NCBI RefSeq assembly: GCF_000337895.1 | Contig: NZ_AOMA01000182.1 | Span: forward strand, 1-45,701 | Source: Halobiforma nitratireducens JCM 10879 | GTDB lineage: Archaea > Halobacteriota > Halobacteria > Halobacteriales > Natrialbaceae | DNA: 45,701 nucleotides | Reading direction: 5' to 3' | Shown: positions 25,533 through 33,583 of the stretch, in pieces | Position numbering within the stretch: the first letter of the stretch is position 1 | Layout: each line of letters begins with the position of its first letter | Position numbers and translations under genes: made by a program | Notes under the pieces: generated by a model | Told to the model about the DNA's origin: nothing | The model's input: only the letters and a program-made list of their open reading frames with translations | The model's database searches: none

Positions 25533-25916
25533 ATGCACTTCGACCACGCCGGCATCGCGACCGAGGATGCCACGGAACTCGCCGAGCTGTACGGTGACCT
25601 GTTCGGCCTCGAGACCGTCCACGAAGAGGTGTTCGACGGGATGCGTGTCGTCTTTCTCGATTGCGGCGACGGCTACTTCGAACTGCTCGAGCCGATCACG
25701 GAGGGGACGATTTCGCGGTATCTCGAGGACAACGGTGCGGGGATTCACCACCTTGCACTGGCGACTGACGACATCGAGAGCGCACTCGAGACGGCCCGCG
25801 AGCACGACGTGGCGCTCATCGACGAGACGCCGCGGTCGGGTGCGTGGGGACATACAGTGGCGTTTCTCCATCCCAAAGACACGGGCGGAATTCTGCTGGA
25901 ACTGGTCGAGCACTGA
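25533..25916 (+). CDS. mce: Methylmalonyl-CoA epimerase
   Basis: The enzyme interconverts the (S) and (R) forms of methylmalonyl-CoA, feeding the mutase. The 127-residue protein has two vicinal-oxygen-chelate repeats: MHFDHAGIATEDATELAELYGDLFGLE, YFELLEP, then GIHHLALATDDI and GGILLELVEH. Likely metal ligands are His5, His72 or His73, and Glu123. TATTTA at 25503-25508 is 25-30 bases before ATG 25533, so the message is leaderless. It is separated from the mutase subunit gene by about 5 kb containing the transducer pair and a reductase, so the two are not in one operon here. Confidence 0.92.
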   Translation: MHFDHAGIATEDATELAELYGDLFGLETVHEEVFDGMRVVFLDCGDGYFELLEPITEGTISRYLEDNGAGIHHLALATDDIESALETAREHDVALIDETPRSGAWGHTVAFLHPKDTGGILLELVEH

Positions 25917-25949
25917 GACGGTACCCCGTTCGGATGGCGTGTCCTCACC

Positions 25950-26345
25950 GTTCACGTTCAAGCCCCTGAGTTGAGGGCCAGTTGACTGGTGGCCCATCCA
26001 CCGCGACTTCTGCCCGCGATGGATATACTCCAGTAATGCTGACGTTCCTTACCAGTTCGAGGTATCGTTTCCTCTCCGCCCTACTGCGTCCTCGGAACGC
26101 GAAGCGGTCTGCTGTGCGAACGAGAGCTCCGCTCTCGTTGACGCTACTCACTCGCTTTGCTCGTTGCTCCTCGAGGACGGGGACTCCACTCGACAAAGTT
26201 GAACCTTGGGTTGATGGAGGTCGCCACGACGCTCTTCGGGACCATCGAGTTTGATGTTGACAGTGCGTCGTGGTGGGTCGTCCATCCGTGATTGGCAATC
26301 ACGGATATGACCTACTAGACATTTTCGTGCGATATGGGCGTCAGT
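25950..26345 (-). mobile_element. Collapsed IS1341-type (IS200/IS605 family) tnpB element
   Basis: On the minus strand an ATG at 26285 opens MDDPPRRTVNIKLDGPEERR, which resembles the start of haloarchaeal TnpB proteins of the RRTVPVKLDV type. About 35 codons later the similarity ends, and the sequence passes in another frame into SGVPVLEEQRAKRVS, like the usual TnpB C-terminal tail. The roughly 350 codons between are missing. A perfect palindrome with 11-bp arms (26284-26294 and 26296-26306, one-base centre) overlaps the ATG and may be the left-end hairpin. The outer limits are estimates. It fills the gap between the epimerase and cspA. Confidence 0.45.
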
Positions 26346-26465
26346 ATTGCCATCGAGCGTGATCAGTTTCGTCAAGTGTCGGCTTGCTCTCCAACCTCGA
26401 GGGTCGGGCATCCGCCTCGTACCGCCAGTGAAGAAAACGACTCGAAACGAACTACTCGATCCGAG

Positions 26466-26660
26466 CTACAGTCGGGTGACGTTGGTCGCCCGGGGACCCT
26501 TGGGGGCCTGTTCGATGCTAAACTCGACGTCCTGTCCTTCTTCGAGGTCCGGGCCACCGACGTCCTCCATGTGGAAGAAAACGTCGTCGTCCGCGTCGTC
26601 CGTCGAAATGAAACCGTAACCGCCTGTGTCGTTGAAGAAATCAACGTTACCTTTCGCCAT
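26466..26660 (-). CDS. cspA: Cold-shock protein CspA
   Basis: This 64-residue OB-fold protein binds single-stranded RNA and DNA as an RNA chaperone. RNP1-like GYGFIS and RNP2-like VFFHMED are clear, within MAKGNVDFFNDTGGYGFI and the end GPRATNVTRL. The acidic surface is usual in haloarchaea. ATG 26660 is the natural start; the frame is open to 26690. CTTATG on the coding strand (near 26694) lies about 30 bases before it, so the mRNA has little or no leader, unlike bacterial cold-shock messages. It is divergent from the zinc-ribbon gene at 26805. Confidence 0.97.
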   Translation of the reverse strand: MAKGNVDFFNDTGGYGFISTDDADDDVFFHMEDVGGPDLEEGQDVEFSIEQAPKGPRATNVTRL

Positions 26661-26804
26661 TGCTTCTAAAGGGAGGTGACACCCACGCATAAGGGTTCCG
26701 TGGGCCAGGTGCCCACGGATCGTGACGCCATGTTCTCACGGCTCTCGGCCCACTCGGTGAAAGCGGTGGCAAGCCTTATCACGGCTCTCACCCAGGAGCG
26801 ACGT

Positions 26805-27059
26805 ATGAGCCTGTTCGAACGCCTCGGTGAGAAAGTCGAGCGAGTAAAGCAGGAGGCCGAGGCTGCACGCGAGGAGACGGTCGATGCCGAAGACAGAGCC
26901 GAGGCCGAACCCGACAACAAAACCGATGGCGAAAGCGACGGGGAAACGGCCCCTGACGCCGACCTCGAGTATCGCTGTCTCGAGTGTGATGCCGGGTTCC
27001 CCGACGAGCGAGAGACGTGTCCCGACTGCGGCGCGGCGGCCGTCGTTTTCGACGGCTGA
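26805..27059 (+). CDS. Small zinc-ribbon protein
   Basis: The 84-residue protein starts with a helical segment MSLFERLGEKVERVKQEAEAAREE, then an acidic linker, and ends with a zinc ribbon with two Cys pairs: CLECDAGFPDERETCPDC, about 13 residues apart. Such proteins are frequent in haloarchaea; the function is unknown, and nucleic-acid or protein binding is possible. CTTATC at 26775-26780 is 25-30 bases before ATG 26805, so a leaderless message is likely; the in-frame GTG at 26676 is therefore not used. It is divergent from cspA and convergent with the flavin reductase gene. Confidence 0.75.
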   Translation: MSLFERLGEKVERVKQEAEAAREETVDAEDRAEAEPDNKTDGESDGETAPDADLEYRCLECDAGFPDERETCPDCGAAAVVFDG

Positions 27060-27184
27060 TACTACTGGACAACAGTCAGTACACATCCAATCGCGTCTCG
27101 ACGACCGTCGTATTTCGCAACGGCGTCTCGAGTGCGATCGGTGTGGGGCATTGTTTTGTCCGGCAGTATGAGCAGGGAACCGGG

Positions 27185-27862
27185 CTATCCGAAGTTCTCG
27201 ATCGACGCCTCGTCCGGATCGCCGCCGGCGTCTTCGATCGCCGCAGTGACGAACGTGACGAAGTCCTCGAACCCGAACGCGTAGAGCTGTCCGTCCTCGA
27301 GATGGCGGTCGATCGCGTCGGCCAGGTCGTCCTCTGTGTCACCGTCGAGGACGTAGACTGTGGCTCCGGCCTCCTCGAGCGCCTCGAGTCGCTCCCCGTG
27401 GGCGGGCTCGTCGTCCTGGTAGACGACGGTCGCGTCGTAACCGGCGTCCTGTGCCGCTTCGGCGATCGAGACCGCGGGGCCGACGCCCGGACCGCCCGCG
27501 ACGGCGACGACGTCCCGGTCACGCTCGTACGTGATCGCTCCGTAGGGGCCGTCGACGTGGACCGTCTCGCCGCCCTCGAGGGCCGCGAGCCAGGGTGAGA
27601 GGTCACCGTCTGGATCGACGCCGACCGTGAGTTCGAACGTCTCGTCGACCGACGGCGACGAGAGCGTGTAGTGGCGCTCGACGACATCGGTGTCGTCGTC
27701 GGCTTCGTTTTCGTCTTCGTCACCACCAGGCACGGCCCGCAACAGAACGAACTGCCCAGGAAGGGCGTCGAACTCCGCGGGCGTCTCGAGTTCGAGGGCG
27801 ACCGTGTCCGGTCCGACCTCGCGTACGGATTCGACGGTAACTGGCGTTCCGGCTATCTCCAT
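27185..27862 (-). CDS. FAD/NAD(P)H-binding oxidoreductase (ferredoxin-reductase type)
   Basis: The 225-residue protein has a flavin-binding beta barrel with RHYTLSSPS (63-71), the R-x-Y-S/T-x-x-S motif that holds FAD, and an NAD(P)-binding domain with GGPGVGPAVSIAEAA (about 123-137). The C-terminus (YAFGFEDFVTFVTAAIEDAG) lacks the usual CGxGxC end, so no iron-sulfur domain is attached. Members move electrons between NAD(P)H and ferredoxin or a partner enzyme. It is divergent from korA, whose product makes reduced ferredoxin, so it may reoxidise that ferredoxin with NAD(P). That link is inference from position. CTTTTCAG (27891-27884) lies 22-29 bases before the ATG. Confidence 0.85.
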   Translation of the reverse strand: MEIAGTPVTVESVREVGPDTVALELETPAEFDALPGQFVLLRAVPGGDEDENEADDDTDVVERHYTLSSPSVDETFELTVGVDPDGDLSPWLAALEGGETVHVDGPYGAITYERDRDVVAVAGGPGVGPAVSIAEAAQDAGYDATVVYQDDEPAHGERLEALEEAGATVYVLDGDTEDDLADAIDRHLEDGQLYAFGFEDFVTFVTAAIEDAGGDPDEASIENFG

Positions 27863-28014
27863 GTCGTTCGGTTGGCTAGGGAACTGAAAAGGCGTTCCGT
27901 TCTGGCTTCGATCCGCGCCGAGACGTGAACTTTGACTCGACCGCGAGTACCGGGGAGGAGGGGGATAGGCTTTCAGAAGCCTTTTTAGCGGGTGGAGGCA
28001 AGCCTCTCGATAAC

Positions 28015-29763
28015 ATGGCTGAGGACCTCAACTGGGCGATCGGAGGCGAGGCCGGGGACGGTATCGACTCCACTGGCAAGATTTTCGCCCAGGCGCTTTC
28101 CCGCGCCGGACGGCACGTGTTCACCTCGAAAGACTTCGCGTCTCGAATCCGTGGCGGGTACACGGCCTACAAGATTCGAACGTCGGTCGACCAGGTCCAG
28201 AGCGTCGTGGACCGACTCGACATCCTGGTCGCGCTTACCCAGCGAACCATCGACGAAAACGTCGACGAACTCCACGAGGGAAGTGCCGTCATCTACGACG
28301 GCGAACGCTCCTGGGAGGCCGATATTCCCGACGGCGTGACGGGTGTCGACGTCCCGCTGAAGTCCATCGCGGAGGAGGCCGGCGGCGCGATCATGCGCAA
28401 CACCGTCGCGCTCGGCGCGGCGTGTGAGATCACCGGCTTCGATGTCGAGTATCTCGACGAGTCCCTCGAGAAGCGCTTCGGCGGCAAGGGCTCGAAGATC
28501 GTCGAGAACAACAAGGAAGCCGCCCGCATGGGACAGGAGTACGTCCGCGAGAACTACGATGTCGATCTCGGCTACGACCTCGAGACGACCGACGAGGACT
28601 ACGTTCTCCTGAACGGGAACGAGGCGATCGGGATGGGAGCACTCGCCGCTGGCTGTCGGTTCTACGCCGGCTACCCGATCACGCCCGCAACCTCCATCAT
28701 GGAGTATCTGACCGGCCGGATCGAGGACTACGGCGGTCACGTCGTCCAGGCCGAGGACGAACTCTCCGCGATCAACATGGCGCTTGGCGCTGCCCGGGGC
28801 GGTGCCCGCGCGATGACTGCGACCTCGGGTGCCGGGGTCGACCTGATGACCGAGACGTTCGGGCTCGTCGCCCAGAGCGAGACGCCGCTTGTCATCACCG
28901 ACGTGCAGCGTTCCGGTCCCTCCACGGGGATGCCGACCAAACAGGAGCAAGGCGACCTCAACATGGCGCTGTACGGTGGCCACGGCGAAGTGCCACGGTT
29001 CGTCGTCGCCCCCACCTCGATCACCGAGTGCTTCTGGAAGACCGTCGAGGCGTTCAACCTCGCCGAGAAGTATCAGACGCCGGTCTTCCTCGTCTCCGAC
29101 CTCGCGATGTCGGTCACCGAGCAGACGTTCCCGCCGGAAGCGTTCGACATGGACGAAGTCGAGATCGACCGCGGCAAGCTCGTCGACGACGACGACGAAG
29201 TCGACGAGTGGCTCGACGCCCAGGGTCGGTTCCGCGCTCACGCCGTCACCGACGACGGCATCAGCCCGCGTGCCATCCCGGGAACGGAAGAAGGTGCACA
29301 CATGAGCACCGGCCTCGAGCACGACGAACTGGGTCGGCGAACCGAAGACCAGGACGAGCGCGTCCAGCAGGTCGACAAACGGTTCCGAAAGGTCGAGACG
29401 GCGGAAAAACGGGAGGACTGGGACTACCGCGAGTTCGGCGACGAAGACGCCGACAACCTCGTCATCTCCTGGGGGTCCAACGAAGGCGCACTCGTCGAGG
29501 CACTGGACTACCTCGAAGAAGACGTCCGCGTCATCTCGGTGCCGTACATCTTCCCGCGTCCCGACCTAAGCGACGAGATCGAGGCGGCAAACGAGGTCAT
29601 CGTGGTCGAGGCGAACGCGACCGGACAGTTCGCCGATCTCCTCGAACACGATGCACTTACCCGTGTGAAACGCATTAACAAGTACACGGGCGTCCGCTTC
29701 AAAGCGGACGAACTCGCCGAAGAGATTTCCGAACAACTCTCCGTGGAGGTGTCTGCACAATGA
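28015..29763 (+). CDS. korA: 2-oxoacid:ferredoxin oxidoreductase, alpha (gamma-alpha fused) subunit
   Basis: With KorB this enzyme decarboxylates a 2-oxoacid (probably 2-oxoglutarate) to the acyl-CoA and reduces ferredoxin, replacing the dehydrogenase complex. The 582-residue subunit has an N-terminal gamma domain (about 1-180: AIGGEAGDGIDSTGKIFAQA, then DFASRIRGGYTAYKIR), an alpha domain (about 195-400: GNEAIGMGALAAGCRFYAGY, then AEDELSAINMALGAARGGAR) and a C-terminal domain with ISWGSNEGALVEALDYL. CTTTTTAG at 27981-27988 lies 27-34 bases upstream. The stop overlaps the korB start (ATGA), so the two are coupled. Pyruvate specificity cannot be excluded, but the start of the protein resembles haloarchaeal KorA more than PorA. 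Confidence 0.93.
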   Translation: MAEDLNWAIGGEAGDGIDSTGKIFAQALSRAGRHVFTSKDFASRIRGGYTAYKIRTSVDQVQSVVDRLDILVALTQRTIDENVDELHEGSAVIYDGERSWEADIPDGVTGVDVPLKSIAEEAGGAIMRNTVALGAACEITGFDVEYLDESLEKRFGGKGSKIVENNKEAARMGQEYVRENYDVDLGYDLETTDEDYVLLNGNEAIGMGALAAGCRFYAGYPITPATSIMEYLTGRIEDYGGHVVQAEDELSAINMALGAARGGARAMTATSGAGVDLMTETFGLVAQSETPLVITDVQRSGPSTGMPTKQEQGDLNMALYGGHGEVPRFVVAPTSITECFWKTVEAFNLAEKYQTPVFLVSDLAMSVTEQTFPPEAFDMDEVEIDRGKLVDDDDEVDEWLDAQGRFRAHAVTDDGISPRAIPGTEEGAHMSTGLEHDELGRRTEDQDERVQQVDKRFRKVETAEKREDWDYREFGDEDADNLVISWGSNEGALVEALDYLEEDVRVISVPYIFPRPDLSDEIEAANEVIVVEANATGQFADLLEHDALTRVKRINKYTGVRFKADELAEEISEQLSVEVSAQ

Positions 29764-30623
29764 GCTCCGACGTTCGATTCACCGACTTCAAATCCGACAA
29801 GCAGCCGACCTGGTGTCCCGGATGCGGCGACTTCGGGACGATGAACGGCATGATGAAAGCGCTGGCCGAAACCGGCAACGATCCCGACAACACGTTCGTG
29901 GTCGCTGGGATCGGCTGTTCGGGCAAGATTGGGACCTACATGCACAGCTACGCGCTGCATGGCGTCCACGGTCGCGCTCTGCCGGTCGGCACCGGCGTCA
30001 AGATGGCTCGTCCCGACATCGAGGTCATGGTCGCCGGCGGCGACGGTGACGGCTACTCGATCGGTGCCGGCCACTTCGTCCACGCCGTCCGGCGAAACGT
30101 CGACATGTCCTACGTCGTCATGGACAACCGCATCTACGGGTTGACCAAGGGTCAGGCCTCGCCGACCTCGCGCTCGGACTTCGAGACCTCGACGACGCCC
30201 GAAGGGCCTAAGCAGCCGCCGGTCAACCCGCTGGCCCTGGCGCTTGCTTCCGGTGCGTCCTTCATCGCCCAGTCGTTTGCCTCCGACGCACTGCGCCATC
30301 AGGAGATCGTCCAGGAAGCCATCGAACACGACGGGTTCGGCTTCGTCAACGTCTTCAGCCCCTGTGTCACGTTCAACGATGTCGACACCTACGACTACTT
30401 CCGCGACAACCTCGTCGACCTCGAGGAAGAGGGCCACGACCCGACCGACTACGAGGCTGCCAAGGAAGTCATCCTCGACAGCGACAAGGAGTATCAGGGC
30501 GTGATGTACCAGGACGAGAACTCCGTCCCGTACCACGAGAAACACGGCGTCACCGAGGATATGTCCGAAATCCCCGAAGGTGCACCCGACGACGCGATGG
30601 ATCTCGTCCGGGAGTTCTACTAA
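29760..30623 (+). CDS. korB: 2-oxoacid:ferredoxin oxidoreductase, beta subunit
   Basis: The thiamine-diphosphate subunit of 287 residues. The [4Fe-4S] ligands are Cys19 and Cys22 (WCPGCGDFG), Cys53 (GIGCSGKIGT) and Cys202 (FSPCVTFND). The TPP/Mg motif is GGDGDGYSIGAGHFVHAVRR (about 93-112) with the following MDNRIYGLTKGQASPTS. It begins four bases before the end of korA, so expression is coupled and stoichiometric. The active enzyme is an (alpha-beta)2 complex in the cytoplasm, with electrons leaving by ferredoxin. No ferredoxin gene is in the window, but the divergent flavin reductase upstream of korA may use it. Confidence 0.95.
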   Translation: MSSDVRFTDFKSDKQPTWCPGCGDFGTMNGMMKALAETGNDPDNTFVVAGIGCSGKIGTYMHSYALHGVHGRALPVGTGVKMARPDIEVMVAGGDGDGYSIGAGHFVHAVRRNVDMSYVVMDNRIYGLTKGQASPTSRSDFETSTTPEGPKQPPVNPLALALASGASFIAQSFASDALRHQEIVQEAIEHDGFGFVNVFSPCVTFNDVDTYDYFRDNLVDLEEEGHDPTDYEAAKEVILDSDKEYQGVMYQDENSVPYHEKHGVTEDMSEIPEGAPDDAMDLVREFY

Positions 30624-31185
30624 CCGCCGTCGGACGACAGCCGTTGTCGCTTCGTCGCGATTCGGGTCGTTTCGCTCGTCGCCGTTTGTCCCTTCGAACT
30701 GTACCCTCGAGAGCTGAAGGTTCGTCCGCCCTCTCGCCGAAGAGTTTGTGGAAACGAAGGTTTACGGATAGTTCGGTTCTTGGATCGGCGGTTCAGAGAG
30801 CAAGAGATTAATCGCGATTCGTAGGTGAAAGCGAGGAGCAAAGTAGACAGCGGAGAAAATCTGACCAGTTATCGAATCGGAGCGAAGGAGGAAAGAAATG
30901 AACGTGCATGTTGGAAATCCGCCGATCCCACAACAAGCGCCAGTGGCGAGACGGAGCGAAACGCAAAGTCGAAGGGACCATCCGAGAATCAGGGCGAGGC
31001 AGGACGGATCACAGTCGAACCGGCGAGTTTCTGGCTGGCACACTCGAGCCAGGTTCGGACCGTGTGTCGTGGAGGGAGACTCGTCGGCGGCAGGCGGGGC
31101 TGACGATGTCGACGCGGTCCAGAACCACAAGAACAGTCTTTCTCACGACTGTGGCTCGGTATCGTCCGTCGTCTCGCCCGTCGAT
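30624..31185. other. Intergenic region between korB and the HTH_10 gene
   Basis: I see no convincing gene or RNA here. Several long open frames run through the region on both strands, but they lack acidic composition and recognised motifs. One (start ATG 30898) even has an upstream GGAGG, but it runs antisense into the regulator gene. The middle part (30830-31000) is purine-rich on the plus strand. The 3' ends of two converging transcripts should lie here. Confidence 0.4.
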
Positions 31186-31581
31186 TCACGGAGGCGAGAC
31201 CTCGGTCTCGACGAACCGGCCGAACGTTTCGCGAACGAGGTTCCGTTCTGCGGCGTTTAGCCGCTCGGAGACGCCCGACTTCGAGAGCCCCGTTTCGGCG
31301 GCTAACTCCGTGAGATTCGTTCGACGAGGGCGCTCGTAGTATCCGGTCTCGAGGGCCAAGACCATCATCTCGCGTTGCTTCTCGGTCAGGGCTCCGAGGT
31401 CGACCGGCACGACGGCGTTACCGGGGCCGTCGGTCTCGATGATCGACTCTACCCGAGCGTCCGTGTCGTTCCGACCCAACAGCCGGAGGAAGTCCGCCGC
31501 GGACTCGTCGTCCGGCAGGCACAACTGGAGGCAAACAGACCCACAGAGTTCGCTTGCGTCGTCGGCACTTTTCTTCGCCAT
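31186..31581 (-). CDS. Short HTH_10 (Bat-type) transcription regulator with Cys triad
   Basis: The 131-residue protein ends in an HTH_10 domain (about 65-118): LTEKQREMMVLALETGYYERPRRTNLTELAAETGLSKSGVSERLNAAERNLV. The N-terminal half is only about 60 residues and carries three cysteines in C-x3-C-x3-C spacing (Cys13, 17, 21; CGSVCLQLC), with no PAS or GAF domain as in larger Bat proteins. The triad could sense a metal or redox state, which is inference. It is divergent from the membrane-protein pair at 31924 and sits at the edge of the cytochrome c maturation island, so it is a candidate regulator of part of it. ATG 31581 is the only good start. Confidence 0.85.
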   Translation of the reverse strand: MAKKSADDASELCGSVCLQLCLPDDESAADFLRLLGRNDTDARVESIIETDGPGNAVVPVDLGALTEKQREMMVLALETGYYERPRRTNLTELAAETGLSKSGVSERLNAAERNLVRETFGRFVETEVSPP

Positions 31582-31923
31582 AGACTACCCCTTGTTCGAA
31601 CGTCGGTGCGTACATCTGAATAGTTACTGGTATGCCTGTCGAAAGCCGGCCAGTCAGATCGTCCGAGGTCGGACCGGTGCGTTGAGACCTGTTCGAGCCT
31701 CTCGTCGCAATCGAGCGACTCGATCGAACGGTCGTGACTGGGTGATCCTGTAACGTCGGGAGTGTACGGAACTTTGGTGTCGAACGGTTCGGTACGATCG
31801 AACGTGACCGTCCCGCGGTCTACGAACGGTATCCACCCGTCCGCCAGAACCGTGGGTGAGTGGTTGTCCGCTGGGCCGGGAAACCTCACGTACTTGTCGT
31901 CGGCCCACGAACGTCACGCTCGA
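31582..31923. other. Divergent promoter region
   Basis: This 342-base interval separates the regulator gene from the membrane-protein pair. No gene with haloarchaeal codon use is present. An open frame from 31762 leads into the membrane protein, but its first 54 codons are not conserved in character. It must hold the regulator promoter and probably that of the pair. Confidence 0.4.
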
Positions 31924-32358
31924 ATGGCCGTTTCGGAGTACCTCTTGGTCCGGACGTTGCACGTTCTCGCCGCGTCGATGGCGCTCGGTGGGTCCGTCGT
32001 GCTGTGGCTGGCGTTTCGCGTCGCCGACGACGTCTCGGTGACGCTGTTGTCGTGGTTCGAGGGGTTGTTCTGGGGAACGGCAGGCCTGCTCGTGTTCACC
32101 GGACTGGGTAACCTCGTCGCGTTCGGCGTTCCCGACGCGACGACGACTCGAGGGACGGCGCTGACGCTCAAACTCGGCGTCCTCCTCGTTCTCGTCCTCG
32201 GCTCGATTGTCCGAACGTTCGCCGTCGTTCGCTACGAGCGGTTGGAGGTGTGTGCCGTCGATGCCGACGACGACCGGCTCCGGTGGCTGTACGCCGGTAC
32301 GGGATGGTGTCTCGCCGCCGTCGTCGTCCTCGCGGGGGTGATCGCACGTGGCCTCTAG
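31924..32358 (+). CDS. Four-helix membrane protein, CopD-like
   Basis: The 144-residue protein has about four membrane helices (about residues 8-28, 36-58, 77-96 and 122-142). The first contains RTLHVLAASMALGGSVVLWLAF, where the R-x-L-H and Gly-Gly pattern recalls the CopD/YkoI-like heme or copper membrane proteins in which a His in helix 1 binds a metal or heme. The length and motif are suggestive only. It overlaps the next gene by 11 bases (GTG 32348), so the two form one transcription unit. Position next to cytochrome c maturation genes makes a heme or copper role plausible. ATG 31924 is the preferred start. Confidence 0.65.
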   Translation: MAVSEYLLVRTLHVLAASMALGGSVVLWLAFRVADDVSVTLLSWFEGLFWGTAGLLVFTGLGNLVAFGVPDATTTRGTALTLKLGVLLVLVLGSIVRTFAVVRYERLEVCAVDADDDRLRWLYAGTGWCLAAVVVLAGVIARGL

Positions 32359-32851
32359 CTGGCGTACACTCGAGGTCACGGCGACCGCTACGTCGGCACT
32401 CGTGCTTGTCGTCGTCTCGGCTGTCCTCGTCGGGCACGTCTACGGCGGACTCGCCGAGGCGTTGCTCGGGACCGACACGCCGACGGCGGGGCTCCTGTTT
32501 GGCTACCTGTGGCTGCTGGCGCTGGTCGCGGCGGCGGACCTCGAGGTCGTCGCTTCTCCTGGCGGCGACTCCGCCGACGCGCGGGCACGACGCTCGGTGG
32601 GGACCATCGGCTGGACCGCCGGCGCGGGCGCTGGAATCGCGCTGGTGTATCTGACCGTGGTACTGGTGCTCGGGTTCGTCGCGTCGGGCCCCGGATCGAC
32701 CGACACTGGGACGGTCGCAGTCGGACGAATCGTCGTCGGAGGCACCGTCGTCGGTGCAGGTATCGGAATCGTCGTCGGTGGGCTGCTCGTCGCCTGCGAC
32801 CGCATGGCAGCGGCCGTCGCGAGCGACGCGGTGCCGTCGGACGAGGCGTGA
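32348..32851 (+). CDS. Four-helix membrane protein of unknown function
   Basis: The 167-residue protein is mostly hydrophobic, with about four helices: ALVLVVVSAVLVG, LLFGYLWLLALVAA, ALVYLTVVLVLGFVA and VGAGIGIVVGGLLVA. The start is GTG 32348, overlapping the end of the CopD-like gene. Loops are short and acidic. I do not recognise a family. Since it is coupled to the CopD-like protein, they may form a heteromeric membrane complex. Confidence 0.6.
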   Translation: MASSWRTLEVTATATSALVLVVVSAVLVGHVYGGLAEALLGTDTPTAGLLFGYLWLLALVAAADLEVVASPGGDSADARARRSVGTIGWTAGAGAGIALVYLTVVLVLGFVASGPGSTDTGTVAVGRIVVGGTVVGAGIGIVVGGLLVACDRMAAAVASDAVPSDEA

Positions 32852-32938
32852 CCTCCGTTCGAGTGGGAGTGACGGTCGATTACCGTAACGGTGGAAGAAC
32901 CACGAACGTTTTTTCCGTGACGCCCGAACGCCGGGACG

Positions 32939-33556
32939 ATGACTTCGGATAGCGACCTCGACGGAGTGGCTGGTGTCGACCTCGACTCCGACCCCAGCTC
33001 CGGCAGCACCAACCGCCGTCGCTTCCTCGCGCTAAGCGGCGTCGGTGCTGCGGGACTCGCGGGCTGTATGGATTTGGGCAGTGACGCCGACGACGGTGAC
33101 GGCCCGTCGGCCGACGAACCGTCCGCGACCGCCTCGAGCGGCGAAACCCGCACGGTGACGCTGATCGTGCAACCGGACCCCGACGGGCTCTGGGAGGCCC
33201 AGCAGGAGGTTTCGAGCGCACTCGAGGAGGGAGAACTGGATCGAGAAGAGGCCGAGCGGCAACTCGCGGAGCGCGAACGGGAGTTGATCGAGGCGGCGGT
33301 CGACGACGCGAGTACCCGGATCGACGAAGTCGGTGCGACGGTGCTCGATACGGTCGAGCGCGAGGGGACCATGCTCGTCGAGGGTGAACCGCTCGCGATG
33401 GTGGACCTGCTAGACGCGCCGTCTATCTCCGCGATGCTCTCCGAAGATCGGTTCGACCAGGCCCAGCAGCGAGAAGAGGCTGGTGAACTCCCGGAGGACG
33501 GGCTCGGATCGGACGAGCCGGCGACAAACGAGTCGGCGACCGATTCCGACGGGTAA
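32939..33556 (+). CDS. Tat lipoprotein of unknown function
   Basis: The 205-residue protein has a long acidic pre-signal, a twin-arginine signal NRRRFLALSG and lipobox GLAGC with Cys42, so it is anchored outside the membrane. After an acidic spacer comes ETRTVTLIVQPDPDGLWEAQQEVSSALEEGELDREEAERQLAERERELIEAAV in two parts, with a strand and a long amphipathic helix, then GEPLAMVDLLDAPSISAMLSEDRFDQ. The mix resembles small periplasmic helper domains, but I cannot name a family. TTTTTT at 32909-32914 is 25-30 bases before ATG 32939. Its location among cytochrome c genes hints at an envelope role there. Confidence 0.7.
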   Translation: MTSDSDLDGVAGVDLDSDPSSGSTNRRRFLALSGVGAAGLAGCMDLGSDADDGDGPSADEPSATASSGETRTVTLIVQPDPDGLWEAQQEVSSALEEGELDREEAERQLAERERELIEAAVDDASTRIDEVGATVLDTVEREGTMLVEGEPLAMVDLLDAPSISAMLSEDRFDQAQQREEAGELPEDGLGSDEPATNESATDSDG

Positions 33557-33583
33557 CGCACTCGGACAGCCCGCGGTCCCGGA

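Noticed and set aside
26672..26804. Strong GGAGGTGA followed by GTG 26676, a longer start for the zinc-ribbon protein.
   Set aside because: CTTATC at 26775-26780 predicts a transcript that begins at ATG 26805; the extra residues are not acidic.
27967..27988. AGGCTT-AAGCCT hairpin followed by T5, like a bacterial terminator.
   Set aside because: No plus-strand gene ends there; the T-run fits better as the TATA-like box of korA.
30898..31260. 120-codon open frame with a GGAGG a few bases upstream.
   Set aside because: It is antisense to the 3' end of the HTH_10 gene, its product is basic and motif-free, and Shine-Dalgarno motifs are not decisive in haloarchaea.
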